Assembly (NCBI RefSeq): GCF_004340905.1
Contig: NZ_SLXD01000011.1
Coordinates: 62,001 to 126,000, forward strand
Source: Rubrivivax gelatinosus
Lineage (GTDB): Bacteria; Pseudomonadota; Gammaproteobacteria; Burkholderiales; Burkholderiaceae_C
Length of the DNA stretch: 64,000 nt
Direction: 5' to 3'
The translations under genes were made by a program, and so were the position numbers. Within the stretch, counting starts at the first letter, position 1. Each line of letters starts with the position of its first letter. Of this stretch, positions 8,889 to 16,902 are shown piece by piece. Below the pieces are notes generated by a model. The model made no database searches, was not told the origin of the DNA, and was given only the letters and a program-made list of their open reading frames with translations.

Positions 8889-10043
8889 ATGGCTTCGGTC
8901 GGACGCGTCACTCCCCAGACGATGCACTTCGACGAGCCGCTGCCGCTGCGCAGCGGGGCGTCGCTCCCCTCCTACTCGCTGGTCTACGAGACCTACGGCA
9001 CGCTCAACGCCGAGCGCAGCAACGCGGTGCTGGTGTGCCATGCGCTCAACGCCAGCCACCACGTCGCCGGCGTCGACGAGCGTGGCGCCACCGGCTGGTG
9101 GGACAACCTGGTCGGCCCGGGCAAGCCGCTGGACACCGAGCGTTTCTTCGTCATCGGCGTCAACAACCCGGGCTCGTGTTTCGGCTCGACCGGGCCGACG
9201 CACCTGAACCCGGCCACCGGCAAGGCCTGGGGCGCCGACTTTCCGGTCGTCACCGTCGAGGACTGGGTCGACGCGCAGGTGCGGCTGATCGACCGCCTGG
9301 GCATCACGAAGCTCGCCGCGGTGCTCGGCGGCAGCCTCGGCGGCATGCAGGCGCTGTCCTGGGCGATGCGCCACCCCGAGCGGCTGGAGCACTGCGTCGC
9401 GGTGGCCACCGCGCCCAACCTGTCGGCGCAGAACATCGCCTTCAACGAGGTCGCGCGCCGCGCCATCGTCACCGACCCCGACTTCCACGGCGGCCACTTC
9501 TACGAACACGGTGTCGTGCCCCAGCGCGGCCTGCGCGTGGCGCGCATGATCGGCCACATCACCTACCTGTCCGACGACGCGATGGAGGCCAAGTTCGGCC
9601 GCGAGCTGCGCGCCGCCGAGCTGGGCTACAGCACGCAGGAGATCGAGTTCCAGATCGAGAGCTACCTGCGCCACCAGGGCGACAAGTTCAGCGCCTATTT
9701 CGACGCCAACACCTACCTGCTGATCACGCGCGCGCTGGACTACTTCGACCCGGCGCGCGAACACGGCGGCAAGCTCGCGGCGGCCTTCGCGCCGGCACGC
9801 GACAAACGCTTCCTCGTCGTCAGCTTCACGACCGACTGGCGCTTCTCGCCGGCGCGTTCGCGCGAGATCGTCAAGGCGCTCGTGGACAACCGCATCGCCG
9901 TCAGCTACGCCGAGATCGAGGCCCCGCACGGCCACGACGCCTTCCTGCTCGAGGACCCGCGTTACCACCAGGTGATGCGGGCCTACTTCGAGGGTGTCGC
10001 CGCGCGCGTCGGTGCCGTGACGACGGAGGCCGCCCATGTCTGA
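8889..10043 (+). CDS. metX: Homoserine O-acetyl/succinyltransferase
   Basis: An alpha/beta-hydrolase-fold acyltransferase of about 384 residues that activates homoserine for methionine synthesis. The nucleophile is Ser149 in [11 protein letters not shown]. The remaining triad is in [10 protein letters not shown] (Asp) and [10 protein letters not shown] (His). The family start [10 protein letters not shown] falls at ATG 8889, directly after the hairpin T-run and with no adjacent Shine-Dalgarno. GTG 8856, 12 bases after the riboswitch AGAGGA, is an in-frame alternative adding 11 residues. The stop overlaps metW by eight bases. In many proteobacteria MetX uses succinyl-CoA; the acyl donor cannot be decided here. 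Confidence 0.94.
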   Translation: MASVGRVTPQTMHFDEPLPLRSGASLPSYSLVYETYGTLNAERSNAVLVCHALNASHHVAGVDERGATGWWDNLVGPGKPLDTERFFVIGVNNPGSCFGSTGPTHLNPATGKAWGADFPVVTVEDWVDAQVRLIDRLGITKLAAVLGGSLGGMQALSWAMRHPERLEHCVAVATAPNLSAQNIAFNEVARRAIVTDPDFHGGHFYEHGVVPQRGLRVARMIGHITYLSDDAMEAKFGRELRAAELGYSTQEIEFQIESYLRHQGDKFSAYFDANTYLLITRALDYFDPAREHGGKLAAAFAPARDKRFLVVSFTTDWRFSPARSREIVKALVDNRIAVSYAEIEAPHGHDAFLLEDPRYHQVMRAYFEGVAARVGAVTTEAAHV

Positions 10044-10620
10044 ACGCCGCGACCTGCAGATCATCGGCGACCTCGTGCCGCACGGTGCCCGCGTGCTCGA
10101 TCTGGGCTGCGGCAATGGCGAGCTGCTGGCCTGGCTGCAGCGCCACAAGGGCTGCAGCGGCTACGGCATCGAGATCGCCGACGCCAACGTGCTCGCCTGC
10201 GTGCAGCGCGGCGTCAACGTCGTGCAGCTCAACCTGGAAGAAGGGCTGGCGCTGTTCGACGACCAGAGTTTCGACGTGGTGCTGCAGATCGAGACCCTGC
10301 AGCATCTGCGCAATGCCGAACGCATGCTGCACGAGACGGTGCGCGTCGGCCGCATCGGCATCGTCAGCTTCCCGAACTTCGCCCACTGGCCGAATCGCGT
10401 GCGCGTCGTCGGCGGCCGCATGCCGGTGACACGCGCCCTGCCCTACGAGTGGTACGACACGCCCAACATCCGCGTCGGCACCTATGCCGACTTCGAGGTG
10501 CTGGCGCGCAAGAACGGGCTGCAGATCCGCGACGCCTTCGGGCTGCAGGACGGGCGTGTCGTGCGCACGCTGCCCAATCTTCGCGCCAGCGTCGCGGTCT
10601 TCAAGTTCGAGCGCGGTTAG
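10036..10620 (+). CDS. metW: Methionine biosynthesis protein MetW
   Basis: A 194-residue class I SAM-methyltransferase-fold protein with the glycine-rich motif [15 protein letters not shown] and the family-specific [13 protein letters not shown]. MetW is found beside metX in proteobacteria and is needed for efficient homoserine acylation, although its own activity is not well defined. It overlaps metX by eight bases and would be under the same SAM-II control. Confidence 0.93.
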   Translation: MSERRDLQIIGDLVPHGARVLDLGCGNGELLAWLQRHKGCSGYGIEIADANVLACVQRGVNVVQLNLEEGLALFDDQSFDVVLQIETLQHLRNAERMLHETVRVGRIGIVSFPNFAHWPNRVRVVGGRMPVTRALPYEWYDTPNIRVGTYADFEVLARKNGLQIRDAFGLQDGRVVRTLPNLRASVAVFKFERG

Positions 10621-10699
10621 CGGAGGGCGGGTCGGCACGCGCTCCCGGCGCGGCCGGCCGCGCCTAGACTCGGGCACCCCTTAACACGAGGAGCTGGCC

Positions 10700-11068
10700 G
10701 TGATCGGATACGTCACCCTGGGCACCAACGACCTGCCGCGCGCCGCGGCGTTCTACGACACGCTGCTGGCCGAGATCGGCGCCAAACGCCTGATGGACTT
10801 CGGCCGCGGCTACGCCTGGGGACGCTCGATGGAGCAGCCGATGCTGGGCATCATGAAGCCCTTCGACGGCCAGGCCGCCAGCGTCGGCAACGGCGTGATG
10901 GTCGCCTTCCAGGTCGACAGCCGCGAGGCCGTCGACCGTGTCCACCGCAAGGCGCTGGAGCTGGGCAGCACCGACGAGGGCCCGGCCGGGCCGCGCGGCG
11001 AAGGCTTCTACGCCGGCTACTTCCGGGATCTCGATGGCCACAAGCTCAACGTCTTCTGCATGGGTTGA
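10700..11068 (+). CDS. VOC (glyoxalase/bleomycin-resistance fold) family protein
   Basis: A 122-residue single-domain vicinal-oxygen-chelate protein: MIGYVTLGTNDLPRAAAFYDTLL at the start and the C-terminal strand GYFRDLDGHKLNVFC, both typical. The first metal-binding position holds Thr rather than His, so a metal-dependent glyoxalase activity is doubtful. GTG start at 10700 with AGGAG at 10688-10692 about seven bases upstream, and TAGACT -10-like box at 10665-10670. Its 3' end overlaps the next gene by 35 bases in another frame. Substrate unknown. Confidence 0.8.
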   Translation: MIGYVTLGTNDLPRAAAFYDTLLAEIGAKRLMDFGRGYAWGRSMEQPMLGIMKPFDGQAASVGNGVMVAFQVDSREAVDRVHRKALELGSTDEGPAGPRGEGFYAGYFRDLDGHKLNVFCMG

Positions 11069-12236
11069 CCAGGGCGCCGGCGGCCCGCTCGCCGGGCTCA
11101 AGGTGCTCGAACTCGGCCAGCTGATCGCCGGCCCGTTTGCCGCCAAGACGCTGGCCGACTTCGGCGCCGACGTCATCAAGATCGAGCCGCCCGACGGCGG
11201 CGACCCGCTGCGCCGCTGGCGGCTCTTGAAGGACGGCACCTCGGTCTGGTGGCAGCTGCAGTCGCGCAACAAACGTTCGGTGGCGCTGGACCTGAAAGAC
11301 CCCGAGGCCCAGGCCGTGGTGCGCGAGCTGGCGCTCGAAGCCGACGTGCTGGTCGAGAACTTCCGCCCCGGCGCGCTCGAAGGTTTCGGCCTCGCGCCCG
11401 AGGCGCTGATGGCGGCCAACCCGAAGCTGATCGTGCTGCGTGTCAGTGGCTATGGCCAGACCGGGCCCTACCGCGACAAACCCGGTTTCGGCGTCGTCGC
11501 CGAGGCGATGGGCGGCCTGCGCCACCTGAGCGGCGAGCCCGGTCGCGTGCCGGTGCGTGTCGGTGTCTCGATCGGCGACACGCTGGCGGCGCTGCACGGC
11601 GTCATCGGCGTGCTGATGGCGCTGCACGAGCGCGAGAAGAGCGGGCGCGGCCAGATCATCGACGTCGCGCTCTACGAAGCGGTGTTCAACTGCATGGAAA
11701 GCCTGCTGCCCGAGTACAGCGCCTTCGGCGCCGTGCGCGGCCCGGCCGGCAGCGCCTTGCCGGGCATCGCGCCGACCAATGCCTACGTCTGCCGCGACGG
11801 CCAGGTGCTGGTGGCCGGCAACGGCGACAGCATCTTCCGCCGGCTGATGAAGACCATAGCCCGCGAGGACCTGGCCGCCGACCCCGAACTGGCCGACAAC
11901 ACCGGCCGCGTCGCGCGCGTGGCCGAACTCGACGCCGCGATCGGCGCCTGGACGGCCGAACGCACGGTCGACGAGGTGCTGGCGGCGCTGGACGCGGCCG
12001 CCGTGCCCGGCGGGCGCATCTACACCGCGGCCGACATCGCGCACGACCCGCACTACGCGGCGCGCGAGATGCTGCTGCCGGTGACGCTGGCCGACGGCAG
12101 CACGCTGACGGTGCCCGGCATCGTGCCCAAGCTGTCGCGCACGCCGGGCGGCCACCATCGCAACGCGCCGGCGCTGGGCCAGGACACCGACGAGGTGCTG
12201 GCGCCGCTGCGCGCCAGGCGCGAAGCCGAAGGCTAG
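11034..12236 (+). CDS. CaiB/BaiF-type (family III) CoA-transferase
   Basis: A formyl-CoA-transferase-fold enzyme of 400 residues. It has the N-terminal block GLKVLELGQLIAGPFAAKTLADFG, ENFRPGALEGFGL, and the catalytic aspartate Asp182 in RVGVSIGDTLAALHG, followed by SGRGQIIDVALYEAVF. Family III enzymes move CoA between carboxylic acids through aspartyl-CoA intermediates. I choose ATG 11034; the conserved domain begins about 20 residues later and there is no start codon nearer to it. An earlier start at 10938 would add 32 residues of VOC antisense-frame sequence. It converges with a dienoyl-CoA isomerase-like gene with a four-base overlap. Acid substrate unknown. Confidence 0.85.
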   Translation: MATSSTSSAWVDQGAGGPLAGLKVLELGQLIAGPFAAKTLADFGADVIKIEPPDGGDPLRRWRLLKDGTSVWWQLQSRNKRSVALDLKDPEAQAVVRELALEADVLVENFRPGALEGFGLAPEALMAANPKLIVLRVSGYGQTGPYRDKPGFGVVAEAMGGLRHLSGEPGRVPVRVGVSIGDTLAALHGVIGVLMALHEREKSGRGQIIDVALYEAVFNCMESLLPEYSAFGAVRGPAGSALPGIAPTNAYVCRDGQVLVAGNGDSIFRRLMKTIAREDLAADPELADNTGRVARVAELDAAIGAWTAERTVDEVLAALDAAAVPGGRIYTAADIAHDPHYAAREMLLPVTLADGSTLTVPGIVPKLSRTPGGHHRNAPALGQDTDEVLAPLRARREAEG

Positions 12237-13066
12237 ACGCGCGGCACCGGCGCCAGCGGGTCGAAGCCCGCCGGCTGCTTGCTCTGCCAGGCCTGGATGG
12301 CCTGCGCCATCTCGCCGATGTCGAAGATCGCGCTCTGCAGCAGCGCCATCTGCTCCAGCGCGTCGGCGGTCGGGTGGTCGATGGCGTAGTTCAGCGCCAG
12401 CTTGCTGCCGGCGACGGCCAGCGGCGACTTGGTGGCGATCTCGGCGGCCAGCGTCAGCGCGTGGTCCAGCGTCGCCGCGGCGTCGGGCAGCACGGCGTTG
12501 ACCAGGCCGATGGCCAGCGCACGTTCGGCGCCGATGCGTTCGCCGGTGTAGGCCATCTGGCGCGCGACGCCCGGCGGCACGATCTTCGGCAGGCGCTGCA
12601 GCACGCCCAGGTCGGCGGCCATGCCGATCTGGATCTCCTGCACGGTGAAGAAGGCGTCGGCCGAACACACGCGCAGGTCGCAGGCCGCCGCCAGGTCGAG
12701 CGCGCCGCCGAGGCAGCCGCCCTGGACCGCGGCGATGACCGGGAAACGCGCCGACTCCAGCACGTCGAAGCAGCGCATCAGCTGGCGCAGCGAGTCCTGG
12801 AAGGCCAGCCGCCGGCGCGCGTTGCCGGTGTCCAGCAGCGACAGGTCGCTGGCGAAGACGTCCAGCGCCATGCCGGCGCTGAAGTGCTTGCCGGTCGAGG
12901 AGATCACCAGCACGCGCGTGCGGCCCTCGGCGTTGAGCGACTCGACGACCTCGCGCAGCGCCGGGAAGAAGGCCGGCGTCATCGTGTTCAGCCGCTCGGG
13001 GCGCGCGAGCTGCAGGTGGGCGACGCCGGTGTCGGCGAGCTCGAGGCGGAAGAAGTCGGTCGTCAT
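12233..13066 (-). CDS. Crotonase family, delta3,5-delta2,4-dienoyl-CoA isomerase-like
   Basis: A 277-residue enoyl-CoA hydratase/isomerase-fold protein. The oxyanion-hole segments are SSTGKHFSAGMAL and AAVQGGCLGGALD. Asp124, Glu144 and Asp152 have exactly the relative spacing of Asp176/Glu196/Asp204 of mammalian dienoyl-CoA isomerase, and the context EIQIGMAADLGVLQRLPK is that subfamily's signature. It would let beta-oxidation handle unsaturated fatty acids with double bonds at odd positions. It starts at ATG 13066. The neighbouring CoA-transferase suggests shared acyl-CoA metabolism, but the two genes are convergent. Confidence 0.85.
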   Translation of the reverse strand: MTTDFFRLELADTGVAHLQLARPERLNTMTPAFFPALREVVESLNAEGRTRVLVISSTGKHFSAGMALDVFASDLSLLDTGNARRRLAFQDSLRQLMRCFDVLESARFPVIAAVQGGCLGGALDLAAACDLRVCSADAFFTVQEIQIGMAADLGVLQRLPKIVPPGVARQMAYTGERIGAERALAIGLVNAVLPDAAATLDHALTLAAEIATKSPLAVAGSKLALNYAIDHPTADALEQMALLQSAIFDIGEMAQAIQAWQSKQPAGFDPLAPVPRV

Positions 13067-13137
13067 CGGCCCAGGATAGCGGCGGCCCCCGGCGCTGCGA
13101 AGCCCGGCTTCCCCTCGGGGCGCGGGGGCGGCCGTCC

Positions 13138-13143
13138 TACACT
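13138..13143 (+). promoter_or_regulatory. Putative -10 box of the M20 gene
   Basis: TACACT lies 34 bases before ATG 13177, with a purine-rich GCAGGAG at 13164-13170 as ribosome-binding site. It belongs to the recurring TAnACT boxes seen before many genes of this window. Confidence 0.4.
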
Positions 13144-13176
13144 GGCGGGATCGCCGAACTGAAGCAGGAGCCGCCC

Positions 13177-14625
<1,449 letters not shown>

Positions 14626-14644
14626 ACCGGGGCCGGAGGCCACG

Positions 14645-15604
14645 ATGGACCAGCTGCGCGCGATGAAGGTCTTCGTGCGCGTCGTCGACGAAGGCGGCTT
14701 CGCACGCGCGGCGCGGGCGCTGGACATGGCGCCGCCGGTGGTCACGCGGGTCGTCGCCGAGCTCGAGGCGCACCTGGGCGCACGGCTGCTCAACCGCACC
14801 ACGCGCCGCGTCGCGCTGACCGAGGTCGGCGAGAGCTACCTGGAGCGGGCGCGGCGCATCCTGGCCGAGGTCGACGAGGCCGACGCGCTGGCCGGCGAGG
14901 CGACGCGCGAGCTGAGCGGGCCGCTGCGCCTGCTGTGCCCGTCGGCGCTGGCGGCGCACCAGCTGGTGCGCCATCTGCCGCGATTCGCCGCCCAGCACCC
15001 GCGGCTGGCGCTGGAGCTGGCCGCGCCGGGGCGGGTCGAGACCGTCGACGAGGACTACGACGTCACGTTGCTGACGCTGCGCGACCCGATCGACGGCGAC
15101 TTCGTCGCGCGCCGGCTGGCGCGCTCGGAGGTGCTGCTGTGCGCGTCGCCGGTGTATCTGGCGCGTCAGGGCCGGCCGCGCCATCCGCGCGACCTGGCGC
15201 GCCACGAGCTGCTGTTCCAGCCCGCGGCGCAGCCGCGCGGGCTGGTGTTCTTCCGCGGCGCCGAGGCGGCGTCGGGCGAGGCCACGGAGACCGTGGTGCC
15301 CGAACGTGCGCCGGTGCTGCGCTGCGACGACGTGCAGACGCAGCTCGCCGCGGCGGTCGCCGGGCTGGGCGTCGCGGCATTGCCGACGCTGGTGCTGGAG
15401 CAGGTGCTGGCCGACGGACGGCTCGAGCGCGTGTTGCCGGCCTGGCGCCTGTCGGGCCTGTCGATCTGGGCCGCGATGCCCAGCCGCAAGCACGTGCCGG
15501 CGCGCACGCGTGCGCTGATCGAGTTCCTCATCCAGGCCTTCGGCGGCGAGGACCGCGACCCCTGGCTGGCTGCCTGCGGCGGCTCGCTGGCGCTGGTCGC
15601 CTAG
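14645..15604 (+). CDS. LysR-type transcriptional regulator
   Basis: A 319-residue LysR regulator. The winged HTH is at about 1-60 (MDQLRAMKVFVRVVDEGGF, then RRVALTEVGESYLERARRIL), followed by the periplasmic-binding-protein-like effector domain (about 90-300). It belongs to the group with MDxLxxMxVFVxVxExGSF starts (DsdC/AaeR-like). No divergent partner is present; the upstream M20 gene is the only close neighbour. Its TAG stop lies inside a perfect 17-base inverted repeat. Effector unknown. Confidence 0.9.
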   Translation: MDQLRAMKVFVRVVDEGGFARAARALDMAPPVVTRVVAELEAHLGARLLNRTTRRVALTEVGESYLERARRILAEVDEADALAGEATRELSGPLRLLCPSALAAHQLVRHLPRFAAQHPRLALELAAPGRVETVDEDYDVTLLTLRDPIDGDFVARRLARSEVLLCASPVYLARQGRPRHPRDLARHELLFQPAAQPRGLVFFRGAEAASGEATETVVPERAPVLRCDDVQTQLAAAVAGLGVAALPTLVLEQVLADGRLERVLPAWRLSGLSIWAAMPSRKHVPARTRALIEFLIQAFGGEDRDPWLAACGGSLALVA

Positions 15605-15638
15605 GAGCCTGCGCGGCTTCTGCCGCGCAGGCTCCTAG
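15601..15638 (+). terminator. Perfect inverted repeat spanning the LysR stop codon
   Basis: CTAGGAGCCTGCGCGGC (15601-15617) and GCCGCGCAGGCTCCTAG (15622-15638) are perfect inverted copies with a four-base loop TTCT. The left arm includes the TAG stop. No T-run follows on either strand, so it may be a factor-independent terminator of the GC-only type, an mRNA 3'-end protector, or an element inserted at the end of the gene. Confidence 0.6.
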
Positions 15639-15659
15639 GCGATGGCTCTACGCACGGCT

Positions 15660-15752
15660 CCCGCGAGCCCCCTCCGAGAGGGTGCTCCAGCTCGTTCGAC
15701 GGCTTCCTCCAGCCTCCCTCCGCGAGGGAGGCTCCGGTCAGTTCGACGAGCG
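15660..15752. repeat. Dispersed intergenic repeat, copy 1
   Basis: The stretch contains CCCCCTCC...GAGGG, GCTCGTTCGACGGCT and CCTCCCTCCGCGAGGGAGG. The same blocks occur in the same order at 53285-53385. The last block is an eight-pair hairpin (CCTCCCTC/GAGGGAGG). The copies are non-coding and both lie behind genes, so this looks like a small dispersed, palindromic intergenic element of the genome. Bases 15605-15819 hold this repeat, the inverted repeat at the LysR stop and nothing else that I recognise. Confidence 0.65.
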
Positions 15753-15819
15753 GTTGTGCGCCTCTCGGGCCGCGCCGGGCACCGTCAGGCGCCGCCAGTT
15801 CAGCGCCGTCGCCGGTAGG

Positions 15820-16884
15820 CTAGAAGGTGAAGCCGGTCTCGACGCGGCGGCCCGACAGCGGCTGCAGCAGCGGCAGCAGCGGCTTCAGCGGCGCGTAGCG
15901 CATCGCGACCTTGCTCGCGTAGTCGAAGAAACGCGGCAGGTCCTCGGCGTAGCCCGGCTTGCCGTCGCGGTGCTTGAGGCGGCAGAAGATGCCCAGCACC
16001 TTCAGGTGGCGCTGCAGCCCCATCCATTCGAGCGCCCGCCAGAACTCGCCGAAGTCGTGGCCCATGGTCTCGCCCAGCGGCAGCCCGGCGCGGCGCGCCT
16101 GCTCCCACCAGCGCACCGCCCAGTCGATCTCCTGCGCCTCGTCCCAGGACAGGAAGGCGTCGCGCAGCAGCGAGGCGAGGTCGTAGGTGATCGGCCCGCG
16201 CACCGCGTCCTGGAAGTCCAGGATGCCGGGGTTGGGCTCGGCGACCATCAGGTTGCGCGGCATCCAGTCGCGGTGCACCGCGACCTGGGGCTGCTCCAGC
16301 GCGCTGGCCACCAGCGCGTTGCAGACGCGGTTCCAGGCAGCGTGCTCCTTGTCGCCCCAGGTGACACCGAACTCGCGCTGCACGCACCACTCGGGGAACA
16401 GCGAGAGCTCGCGGCGCAGCAGCGCTTCGTCGTAGGCGGGCAGCGTCGAGGCATCGACATGGCCCTGGAACTGCACCAGCGCACGCAGCGCGTCACGCAT
16501 CAGCGTTTCGGCGTGGCGACCCTCGGTGTCGCGCAGCGCGTCCAGGTACAGCGTGCGGCCCAGGTCGGTGAGCAGCACGAAACCCTGCGTGGCGTCGCAT
16601 TCCAGCACCTTGGGCGCGTGCAGCCCGGCGGCCTCGATCAGGCCGGCGACGTGCACGAAGGGGCGCACGTCCTCCTGCGGTGGCGGCGCGTCCATCACGA
16701 TCAGGCTGGCGCCTGCGGCGTCGACACGCAGGTAGCGGCGAAAGCTCGCGTCGGCCGACGCCGGCGCGAGCGTCGTGCGGTCGATGCGGTGGCGTGCGGC
16801 GATCGAATCGAGCCAGTGCTCGAAGGCGATGCGGCGGTCCTCGTCGGACCACACGACGGCGGCGGTGGGCAGGCTGGGCCTCAT
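15820..16884 (-). CDS. amgK: Aminoglycoside-phosphotransferase-fold sugar kinase (AmgK-like)
   Basis: A 354-residue APH-fold kinase. The catalytic loop is VAVHRDWMPRNLMV and the metal-binding DFQ is in GILDFQDAVRGPITYDLASLLRD. Position is diagnostic: in Pseudomonas and many betaproteobacteria amgK is divergent from lptD. AmgK phosphorylates the anomeric position of MurNAc/GlcNAc in peptidoglycan recycling. Its usual partner murU (the uridylyltransferase) does not follow here, because the 3' side is a repeat and a LysR gene. It must be elsewhere or missing. Only 18 bases separate the ATG from that of lptD. Confidence 0.83.
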   Translation of the reverse strand: MRPSLPTAAVVWSDEDRRIAFEHWLDSIAARHRIDRTTLAPASADASFRRYLRVDAAGASLIVMDAPPPQEDVRPFVHVAGLIEAAGLHAPKVLECDATQGFVLLTDLGRTLYLDALRDTEGRHAETLMRDALRALVQFQGHVDASTLPAYDEALLRRELSLFPEWCVQREFGVTWGDKEHAAWNRVCNALVASALEQPQVAVHRDWMPRNLMVAEPNPGILDFQDAVRGPITYDLASLLRDAFLSWDEAQEIDWAVRWWEQARRAGLPLGETMGHDFGEFWRALEWMGLQRHLKVLGIFCRLKHRDGKPGYAEDLPRFFDYASKVAMRYAPLKPLLPLLQPLSGRRVETGFTF

Positions 16885-16902
16885 GGATAATCGATTCTAC
16901 AA
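16885..16902. promoter_or_regulatory. Overlapping divergent -10 boxes of amgK and lptD
   Basis: The 18-base gap contains GATAAT on the plus strand (16886-16891) and TAGAAT on the minus strand (16899-16894). Each box ends about ten bases from its own start codon. Transcripts from these boxes would start at or just before the ATGs and carry almost no leader, and neither gene shows a Shine-Dalgarno. The two promoters overlap and should compete for polymerase (inference). Confidence 0.5.
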
